A stretch of 64,000 nt of DNA. Origin: Mactra quadrangularis. Taxonomy: Eukaryota; Mollusca; Bivalvia; Venerida; Mactridae. The notes under the pieces are model-generated. The model did not search any database, was not told where the DNA came from, and saw only the letters and a program-made list of their open reading frames with translations. Both the position numbers and the translations under genes were made by a program. This document shows positions 33,460 to 45,400 of the stretch, in pieces. The first letter of the stretch is position 1, and every line of letters begins with the position of its first letter. The DNA is taken from NCBI GenBank assembly GCA_025267735.1, contig CM046296.1:22966464-23030463 (forward strand), given 5' to 3'.

Positions 33460-36400
33460 GTGAGTATATTCTTACGCTTTAATCTCTCACCGAAATACTA
33501 TTGATATATTTTGTAAGGCCGAGTTAGAAATTGATTGGCATCAATCGTACTCAATCTGATTCGTAACCGTTTGAGGACGAATATTGTGTTGCGGTTTATG
33601 AATTTGTCTTATAAATTTGTTTGTGGTTTGATCTTGTTAACTACGACATTTGTTGGTCATTTTATTGTCTGTTGAGTTAATTGTTAAAATACGACATTTG
33701 TTAGTCATTTTATTGACTGTTGAGGTAATTGTTAAAATTCAACAATTTATCTAGAGACATGATGACTACATGAGTGGTTTTGTCTTTGGTAGTGGCTATA
33801 GTTATAGAACTGTAACTCTAGCCCTGGAGTCAAGAGTTATAGGCGTGCCGTAACTCTTGGCAAGCGGACAAGAGTCACTGGACTTTTATTATATGGATAA
33901 GTTTCAACTTATAAACATGAAAAACCTGAACATTTATTTTCATTATTATTCGAAAGAAAGACATATTTAACAGTTGTGGCTTAACAAACTGTCATTAGGC
34001 TTTTGATATTCATATTAAAGTTACAAGTTGCTTACTGCATAGCTGAGTACAGTCTTTGTATTTTCTGATGTATTGAATTGTGGTGAAGTGACTGGTTTCA
34101 TTTGAGTGGCTAAGAACATATATTACATAATTTAACCATGGTCACTGAGTTTCAACTTGACCTTTGAAAGTCTTTTTATTTGAAACCATTAGTTCTATAT
34201 ATAAAGTTCTTAATAAAGACAGTCCATACATTTCATATAGTTATTGTGTACAAAAAGTAAAAAATAAAACAATTTAAGTTTGATTGTCACCTGTCCAAAC
34301 TAGAAATTCATATGACTTTATAAAAACTTGTGTGATTATCTCTTATTGTTCGTATTAAGATTATGAATGATTATTTTTAAAATCTAGGCTAGATTAACCT
34401 ACATATTATAATTAAATGCACTTGTTCTCAAAATAAAATTGTCAGCCCTATGGCTCTAAATTTTTTGTTTCATTTTGTTGGTGCATATCAATGACATGTA
34501 CATCGTTTTATTTGAGTGATTTTATTCTACATTTTGTTATAGTATTCCAATGTTTATTTCAGAGACATTGATATACCCTGGTATATAACCAGTTTTTATT
34601 TCATTCTGTGTCACTACAAGGTCCAATTACACCAACATTGGGTATTTTTATGTTATTTTTGTTTTGTTATTTATTTGCCACATCAGGGTCGAAGTAAATA
34701 CTTGAAATTCAAAACTTCAGTCTTTGTACAAATATTCTTCAATCTGACGCTAAAAGATCAACTTCTCTATTTTGGAAAATCTATTCTGAAAACCTTGTGG
34801 CAAATGATTTTTTTAGGCTTGATGGAAAGGGATCAAATTTATGTCAAATGCAAACCTTGGTTGTTTAAAGGATATAGATTTTGAAATCAATCTGTTTGGG
34901 GAAACTTATTCTCTGTGAAATTATTTCAATTTTTGTGTAAGTGTTCATTTGAATTTTGTCCTGTGATACTACATTTTGTCTCAAAGATATTTCATCATTT
35001 ACTTGTCTGACTGATTATGCTTCTTAAATTTTGATCTCATTGATATATTGGGAAAGAAGATACACAACACTAGCCTTCATGATAGTTGAATTAATTGATT
35101 TGTGGTAAATTTGGTTTCAGAGTTTGTCTCTAAGGCCAGACCTTTTGTTTTTTTCGTCTTACAAAAATCCCGACCCTAATTTTTCAGAAATTGAAAAAAA
35201 AATCTTGATTATTGATTTTATTTTATCACACACTGTACTTATTTCTGAGGAAAAAAACCAAACCTATACCAGTACAAATAAGCTCAATTTATCAATTATC
35301 ACACAGTTTGAAAAAATGTCAGGTAATTTCTAAGATGAACTTGTACAAAATGGGTTTGAAAGTCCAATGTTGTAATTTACAATTTATCTTTTTTTCTTTA
35401 TTTTCGACCTACCATACTCATTTTGTCAAGAAAATTCTTGTAAGACTAAAAATATTAAAAGTATGTCTTAATTTTTCTTCAGTGCTTGACAGATTGCAAA
35501 TTTAGTTTCTTTTGTACATTTAGTGTTGCTAATTATAAGAATCCTGTAAAAAAACTATTGAACAATTATAATGGTATGATTAATAATGAAAACTTCAATA
35601 TTTGCCTTTAATATAAGCAGTTGTCTAGGGCAGCTCCAAGTAAGCTATTTAATCTAAGGAATTCCTCTGACAACTACTTTTCAAATCCTAGGGCAAAAGC
35701 AAATATATATCCAGATTCTTATCACAATTTTGTTGTAAAATGGGGCAGATAGGTGGATTTTATAGCCATTACAGAGCTTTTTTTCAGTACTTGGAGAAGT
35801 ATCCAGCCTTTTTATATATAGAACATTTGGGGAAATTTTATCGCAATTTCATTGAAAGGGGAACAAAATATCCAAGGTAAACTCCAAATTTGGGGAAAAC
35901 TACATGATTTTAAAGAAATTTCAAGAGAGGAAGGCGCCTGTTAACAGCCCCTGTTATATAAGGAAAAAAAGGCCTGCAATTATAGAAGATTTTGTTGTTT
36001 GATATTCAATAACTGACCATTTAAGTTAAATAGAATCATTCCACATTGATTGTGTATTGTGCCTTTCCTAATCGGCCTTTGTATACATTAAACATAAAAA
36101 ATGTTTTTATTATCATTTTTTTATTTTATCAACTTGTCTTTTTACTAGCATTTTGAGCAGAGAGATTATTACTGGAAAAACTGGGATAAGAACCTGGGAA
36201 ATTATTTGCAATTGCCTAAATGCTCAGACTGGATAAACTTTACATAGATACTGTCAAAGATTAACGTTTTTGTAATGATTGCTATGTAAACTGGGTGTAT
36301 ATTTCTTAACACAATGTCTTGGGTGAAAACATGAGTGTATGTTTACTTTTTATAATGGAAGTCTTTATTAACAGTTGAAAATGAAAATCTATTGAAAGTA

Positions 36401-39400
36401 TGAACTTAAAACTTAAACTTAATTCTCAATTTCCTATGCTGTATAAAGTATTATGCCGAAGGAGTAGACGACTACTTGAGAGCACTTTACAATTGATTGA
36501 TTGATTAAAATATTGTAGTATTCTGATTTTATATACTAGTCTTGGAATGGAGTTTGAAATGTTGACATAACATGCTGCTATGTTTGTTGTCTCACCTAGT
36601 GACACAGGCATGACACTTAAAAACTATTTAATATATATTTTTCTGAGTAAGTAACTGAGCCAGCTGTTAAGAATGTTGCTACCAAGTGCTTTCAGTGTTA
36701 ACTAAGTACTATGCTATAGATTGTTCCAAGATTGCCAAAGATTAAGGTCTGTGGTGAAACGATGTGTTGAAATTATTAGAAATTAAAACAATTTTACTTA
36801 ACTGAAAAAGCGCTGATTTTCCCTCACAAAATTTTTACTAATGGGTAAATTATCTGAAGGAACTGGCACTCAACATTATACCATAAAAAATGATTATATA
36901 CCTGGTTTCATTTTGTTTGAAGTATAAATGTTGGTAATTTAAGGCATACATGTATTAACTGGGTCAAAAGCAATAATAAGTAGTTACCATATTTAACATA
37001 GGGAATTAAAATGAATAAAAATAATCCCATACGTAAAGAGTAATTTGAAAAATAATTTGCACACTGAATATCTTATTCCCGAATATGAGTCATATTCGCT
37101 GTTTAGTCATACTGCCAGGAGTGTGGTACCATAACTAATGTATAATCCATTAGCATAGTAAGTCACCCATAATACACTGAGTAAATAGTCAGCAACTACT
37201 GTCCTAGCTATGCACCTGTTTATCATAAACAACCAATGGTACCTTATCATTTATACATTTCTGTATACCTGAAGAGAATTTCATTGGACAAACAGGAATG
37301 GTAGAGCAAATTGTATTGGTTATAAATATAGGTAAAAAGTTGGCTAAAACAGCTGCACCGAAGTTATTACAGAAAACCTACCTATTTTTAATGGCTGTTC
37401 TTTGATATTTTGACCCACACTGATCACTAAATATCCCATGATTTAGGCACAATGTTACATAGACAATGTCATGTAGTTTCATTGGGTCTAATGTACTTTC
37501 TAATGGACTTTTAGGAAATGATGTCCAAATATTGATAGTGAAAAATGTTAAGTTTGGATGCATAATAATTGTAAATACTACATGAATTATTATTTTGGAA
37601 ATCCTCGTTTAGCTGGTCATTATTCTAATTAATATTAATATTGCTGAATGTCTCATTAATGTTGGATAATTCTGCTGGGTTAGCTTTAATCAATCATTGC
37701 CTTTACCGTCTAGCTTGAAGCCTGCGACTAGTGAAATTGATTCAAGCTAGTGAAAAAAAAACTGATCTTGTATAGTCAGGCTAGTTAAGAGTTTTTCCCA
37801 TTGCTATAAAACATAAAAAATCAGGCTTGTGCTCATGAAAGTTTAAGGGGAGGTTTGTTTGACAACAGATTGTAACTAGTATCTAACCAAGCTAATGCCG
37901 TACAAAGATATCAGACTCCAATATTAGTTATACAAAATGGCTGACCGCTGGCTGGAGAAAGAGGGGGGGGGAGACTGCTTACAAGGGGTGACCATTAGGA
38001 GGGGTTGGACTTTACTTTATATATGATGAAAAATTTCTTTACAACCAAATATAAAAATTGAAAACTTCTATACCCAAGGCTTGCAGTTGGTATAAAATAC
38101 TGGGTTTTATTTTTTGTATGATATTTTTGTACATCTAGATTGTACTGTCAATGGATTGGCTTTCGTATATGTTAAAGATGTAAGCTTCAAGTTGTATGCA
38201 CTAACAAGCATTAATAATATTATTTATGAAATTGTAATGTATTTATGTATTTGTTGTTGTTTTTTTGCTGCATTTGTGCTTGATTAGATTGGATATGTTT
38301 TTATAATAATCAGGGCTTGAAAATGACTTTCAAAGGAGGTTGCCTATAAGAACATTCCACTGTAAATTGTAATTGCCGGAACAAAGTGGTACTTTAGATT
38401 AGATTTGAGGGTTATGAATATGTTCTGGTTGCCCGATTGGATGACTTTTTGCAAAATCCCAAAATTTTGCGAATCCCAAGTTAGGTTTTTAGGGCAATTA
38501 TTTAATGGCTTTATGTTTTTTTGAGGAAGCATTTATTGTATTTTGTGTTAATCTTTGACTTACAGACACATTTCTTCTTGTATATAAATAGTATCATTAT
38601 GTAGAATAGAAATACTTGCTGGGTGTTTAATATTCTTACATACTTTATTAGCCAGATTTTTTAACGAAAAAATTCGGCTAATAGTTTGGTGGAAAATGGG
38701 TGGATGGGAGGTCAGGCGTCCGATGTCGTTAACAATTGCGTTGAAGGTTTTCTTTACTATATACTTCTGCCATTTATTGTCAGATCTTTATGAAACTTCA
38801 TACAGTGATAACATGTGATGAACAGAATTAGATAGTAACCACAACTCTACCTGTCTTTATTATGGATTATTTCCCTTAGTAATTTTTGCGTTAAAGTTTT
38901 TAAATGCGGCTTTAATGTGGTTTACACATTACATTTCTTGTTTCTGAAATATTAATTCCTGTGTTTTACGAGTAAAGTAGAAATATATTTATATTTGTAC
39001 TATTATTACTGAATGTCTAAGGGATTTAGATTATTTATGTCTCGTTATTATAATAATGTCACAATAACTTCAACCAACCATTACTAATGCAATATAAGTT
39101 GTAATAAGTCTAGTACAGCTCGTTTATGTGAACAATGCATTTATAAACATGGCCCATTCCATTATAAACCAATATGGGGGTGAAACATTTTAGCAATTTC
39201 ATAGTTTAATCCATTTTAAAATCTTTTATTGACATATCATCCTATGCAAATTACAATATTATATATATGCACTATTTAAAATAAACAATGAATTTCTAAT
39301 TGGCGTTATTCACCTATTGAGTGGGCAAGTTCATTATTTTAAAGAACATAAATATGCATGACCTATTATATGATCTGTAATATATTTTATTGTTAAAATT

Positions 39401-42400
39401 TTTATAAATATACATGTATGGACATTCAATGGTTAAAAACTGAAATTTATTGAATTGTGTATTTAGGATTTACCCTTCATGAATATTTTAGTCATTATGA
39501 CTATTGGGTATTATTCATAATTTTGACATTTGATGATATTTTTTGTTGATTATCATTAGTGTTACTTTTGAATGGAACTATTCTTGCTCATTAAACTTAT
39601 AAAGTTTTGTACTGCACATACTGACATAGTGTATTATAATAATGGACTTGATTCATGTATCTTGGATGTAAATCGGATTTTATTTTTATTAATCAATCTA
39701 ACAGATGTTTTTGCTCATTGTAATGTCTTTGATTGTTAATAGATATGGTTTTTAATTTATGCTATTCTGTATTTAACAATTACTGTTAAGCTGGATTTTC
39801 AATGATTGGTTTATTGTGTCTGACTAACAAACTAAATTTGCTTCCAATTTCTTAAAAATGTCTCTTTAGTAAATCAATACCTTTTTGTCTTTTTAGATGT
39901 TTTGGCTGAGCTTTGATTAACTTATGTTTAATTGTATTACTGGCAGTCTTCAGTCTACAATATGTTTTATTAATAAGATAAAATAACATCTTTTATAAAA
40001 CTCTATAATAAATTTGGAAGTCATTTTCATAGGTCAGTTTTTGCAATTGATTGTTTTCTTTCATTTGACATTATCATTTAGGTGAATACAATGGATGTTA
40101 CTTTTTAGTCATGTTTAATATTCAGGCGCGTATCTAGGCCATTTTTGAGATTACGCACCAATCATGCTTAACACATTTTAGGCAGTATGGCAACGAATAG
40201 GAAGGATAGGTTTACCATACCCTAGGTTTTTACAAAGCAGCACCCGGGGAAAAAACCAACCCACCTGCTGAAATCTCAGAAATGAAGAGACTTGAACCCG
40301 TTTTTAATGCCCTTTGCCATTGAGATGGAAAACCTTAGTCACAAATGGAAAAAAACTAATATGAATGGAATAGCTATTGATATTTAGAAATGCTCGGTTC
40401 CACCCTCAATTTGTGTTGCTTCGTCCACCAAATGACCATAGCATATTTCTAGTTAAATGTTTAACTTAAAATAAACAAGTTTAAAATAAAAACGCGCATC
40501 AAATTAATTATTATACCAATGAATATGAAAACTCAACTAGGCTCAAACCGTATAACACTGTAATATAAAATACAGGAACTGCTCAAACTCATGTTTGACT
40601 GAAATTGATTTTATGTTACATAAATACCGGAGTTGCAAGTATTGTAGTTACAGCATTTTACAAATCTCAAAAGCTCTACAATGAACCTCCGGTATTTTTA
40701 ATAATTTGAAATAATCATACTTCTAATTTGCAAATAATTATGAAAGTATGACAGAACGACACGGAAAGACATGTAGTTTTGGATATTACAAAAAAACGAA
40801 AAATGGAAAGTTTGAAGTTCCGGCATTTTCAAGTGACCACGACGATATACTTCGTTTCAGATAGTAAAAACTTGTGTTGAGTGTAATTCGAGGGCCCTAC
40901 GATTTAAATGTTTAGTGACATATTAAACATGTAAATACTGGAGCACAGGTGACTGACTCAAATTTTCCTTATTATAGTATATACTATAATAAGGAAAATT
41001 TGAGTCAGTCACCTGTGTACTGGAGTACATCTTACTTATGGCAGAAGCCATGTTAATATATTTGACCAATTGTAAACAAAGGCAGACCTTTTACTGAGTG
41101 TAAGTCAATTACCAATTGCCATTGCTTAACCAATGCAGTTTTCCGTTTTCAATCTTTCTGTTTTGAAAGAAGTTTCAAAGTGGACAAACATACATAGAAA
41201 TTAATTTGTGTACTGCTCAATATGAGTCGTTTCATAACACTTCTATTGGAGTAACGTTATCACAGTCAAGTCAAATAATTCTTAACCTGTGTTAGGCATC
41301 CTATTTCTTAGTGTCTTTGGCACATTTAGATTTTCGATTGCTGGAATTGAGGTTACGCACGTGCGTAAAGTGCGTAATGGTAGATACGCGCCTGTTAATA
41401 TTTCAAAATGCTATTTATACTCTACAAGAAGAGCTTATTGTTTAATAACTCTAGATGACATAATTTTAACCATTTGTTTGAAACAAAAATAATATTGTTT
41501 AATAAAACTCATTATAAACTGAAAAATTTTAGTTTCAAAATTTTGGCCCCAAATTTGGCGGCCATCTTGATTTTTGGAAACTGACCTTTTTCCAAATGTC
41601 TACCCATGCAAACTTTTTCGAAAGTACAAGCAATCAGCTTTGCAATAAGATGAGAAAATTCTTGAGACCTTTTCCTGCACACTGAAACTTAGAGACTGGA
41701 CTGGCATTTTGTACAAGAGATTTTAATCCAAATAAATTTAATTATTGCCTGTGGCTCCAAGAAATGTCTTAAAAGCTTACCAGAATGTATAACACTGGGG
41801 AAACTTAAACTGTGTAGAAGTGTACCTGTACAATAAATGAATAATCAGTATATGTGACAAATTTACTTTTACAATAATCTTTTAATCTCAGACTATAAGA
41901 TTAGTTAATAAGCCATTTAAATATTTGAACAAATCTTCTACAATGTACTGGTTACAATTTACTACTTGATATAACCGATTGAATAAATACAATCTGATTC
42001 AATAAAATACAAAGTTTTCATTCTCGACTGCATAATAGACTGCAATGTAACAATATCAGATTTTTCTTTGTATCAATATTTTGTTACCATATTTGATAGC
42101 AGAATGAATGAACGGGCTGAGCAGTGTTTCATTTGGGGATGGGGCTTTATAATGATATACTTTAGCGAAATATTTATAATGTGACATATGTACAATTTTA
42201 AAATTCTAAGATAGCCTGGTAAAGAACTAAGAATTTAATTGACCATATAGGGGTCGCATCAATCCCCAAATCTTCATGAAACTCTTTTCAATTAAAATTT
42301 GAGTTGTCGAAGGATCACTATTAACTCTTTTTTTGTGAAAATTTACACTGAGGGTTCTTTATATTTAAAAAAAATGAATCTTTATTTTTTATTTGAAGAC

Positions 42401-45400
42401 TGCTAGAAAGTCTGTTGGTACCCTCCCGTGGTTCCCAATAAATCTATCATTGGATATTGTAAAGATAAAGTGGACATGTACAGTTTACAGCAGTATAGTT
42501 TATTCTTATACCGGCTAGATATCAATGTCTTGTATTTTCCTTGTTCAGTAAAACCTCTCTTGAACAGCCCTCACTGGGGAGTGGGTACTAAAGTTTGTTG
42601 CTATTTAGAGGTTGTTGCTCTGTAGAGGTTAAATACAATTGTAATTACGCCAAAGGGAAAATATCAAAAGTTGTAGAGTTGTTGTTGTGTAAAGGCATTG
42701 TTCTGTAGAGGGCCACTATGCAGGGGTTATTATGTATACTGTACCATTGAATTCATTTAATTAATTTTCTACGGCTATAGTTACATTTTATTTCTATTGT
42801 CTCATTGCAGAGGTTATACTGTATCATTGAATTCATTTAATTAATTTTCTACGGCTATAGTTACATTTTATTTCTTTTGTCCATGACACACTTCACAGAA
42901 GGAGAGAAATAGTTTTCTTTTATTTATTCACTTGATTTATTTCTTTAATATGTACATTATTTTTGTAAATGTCCTGCAATGTTAGCGGCTTATGTGATAT
43001 ATACATAAAAAATCATTGATTGGTTTGATCCATGTTGGTGAAAAGCTTTACGATTGGATTCGCACATATGTGGATTATACCAAAATATAAAAATATTTGC
43101 TTATCGCAAACTTAGTAATTTTAGTGATAAATGATTATACTACGCATTATAACGGTTTTACTTCAAGTTGTCTGAAAATAACTAACCCTAGTGATCAGTT
43201 TTAGATTTTTTACAAGATTTACAAGTTTTACCGCAGCTGTAAAGGATATTTATTACAGTTTTGTGTCAATTTAAATCTTAATTTGTTGATATATCATTGG
43301 CCTTGTTGTGTGAACATACATTAACCCATTCTTAAAGCATGCTATGTTGCTGTTATATATTTAACAAAATAAATAAAGGGATTTACAATAAACGATAATG
43401 TTGGACAGAATGAGAAGTATGAATGACATGAAGGTATGATTCTTTTTTATGGTTTTTACAAACAATCATCATTTCACAGGCTTAGCGCATAACAGTTGTA
43501 ATTCAAGTTAGAATAAGACTGAGTTACGACTGTTTAGTGCTAAGCGCGCGATTGATTGTTTTTATTTTAGTATATTTTGTCAATGGCTCATAGAACTGTT
43601 AAATAGACATAATTTTAAATAAAATCTTCAATTGAGTTTTTTAAACTTGTGAATGGATATTTTTAAAAAATACTATTATGTAGTGTTTTTAAAGTCAGCA
43701 TTTGTTTTGTTTCAGTATTCTGAATAAATTATGAATAATGTGTGGGATATAGTTTAGGTTGTAACTGGTATTTTATTTGACACTTTTGTATAGTTCTGAT
43801 TATCTTTTAATTACCAATTTTCATTTTTTCATGGATAAAACTTTATTTAGTATGAATTCAATAACTAAGATGATTTTAAAACTTAACCTCTCATACCCGG
43901 ATTGCATTTGGTAGACAATGGCTTAAGAAATAATTTGGTCAAGTTGCATCTCTGTCAATGTAAAAATCTGTGCTTATTATGAATCATTTTTCTTTTTCTC
44001 AATAATTAGGGTTCAACACTAACAGTGTCACTAGATTCCAAGGATCCCAAAGATTTAGGAGGAACCTCTGTGATATTAGCTGTTGATTCCATCAGGATTC
44101 ATAAAAACTTGCTGTGTGCTTAAATTGCTCATTTGAATTTCCTTGTATTATTTATTCCAATCAGTGACTACAAACCTGTATTCAATTTTCTTGTATCAGA
44201 GGAATTCCTAATTCAAAGAGGAATCTCTGAATAACTGATTAGGGATTCATTTAGGATCCCTAGTGACAGCAGTAAGTGTAATACCCTGAATAATGTATTA
44301 AAGATTAACATAATTTAAATATATTGACAGAAGGCTTTATATGTTTTAAAGTTAAGGTAAACCCAGACAGATGTGTCATGTACACTGCCCTCCAAAAGTT
44401 CCTTCACAGAACAATTAATTAAATTGTGAAATTTCCATGTTCAAGTTTGAAGAATTATTATATCCTTTTTATACCCCGCTTCGAAGAAGAGGGGGGTATA
44501 CTGTTTTACCCTTGTCCGTGTGTCCGTCTGTCCGTTACAAAATTTCCGTCGCAGTTTTCTCAGCAACTATAACATGCAGCAGCCTAATACTTTGCATATT
44601 GCTTCATCCCATAGTCCCATGTGGTGTAAAGCGATTTCATGCTCCTTGCTCATCTACTTCCTGTTTGTCGCATATTTTTAGATTTTTGCGGGGGTATCGC
44701 TAGTTTATTTTTGATTAATATTCATGCAAGGCAAATGGAACTTTTATTGGTACATTTTATTTCTTGGGTTGGTACAAAAGTAACCTTCAGCCTCTGAAAC
44801 TATGGTCAATGCATCTAAATGAACCAAAATTAAATATGAGATATTTTTGTAATTTCACATCCATAAGGAAAATGTACTGAGTTAAAAGCAGAATTAATAA
44901 TCATTTAAATATAAACTGCTTTTACAACTTCTTGAAATTATATTTATTACAATGTAAATCGGAATGTGTGAAGGAACTTTTGGAGGGCAGTGTATAATGG
45001 TTAAGTATTAAAATCTTAACAGAACTTAAACAGTTTCTTCAAGGTCTTATTGTCCTACATTAATATACTTGACATTTTAAACTGTCTGTAAATTTATAAT
45101 CTTAAACACGTTCCTAATGTTCATTCTTAATATAAATATATGTACAGTACTTGAAATGGAATTATTTGTAGATTTCAATGAATAAGAAATAAGAAACCTT
45201 TATCAGAAACTTGATATTATGATTTAGTTACACCATAATAAGACAATGTGCCCTCTGTGTTCCAATATGAGGTCATTGTTTTTAATTTTTTTTGTAATAA
45301 AAATATATTGTTCGTCACCAATTCTGTCTTGTCTTTAATGATACTAATATTACTAATACATGAAAGTTAATACTTGTTATCTATTCATATTCCATATCTA

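Noticed and set aside
40741..41460. Possible transposase or gene within the 1272-bp hAT-type element
   Set aside because: The only frame of note (41289-41492) is short, crosses the element's end and has no transposase motif.
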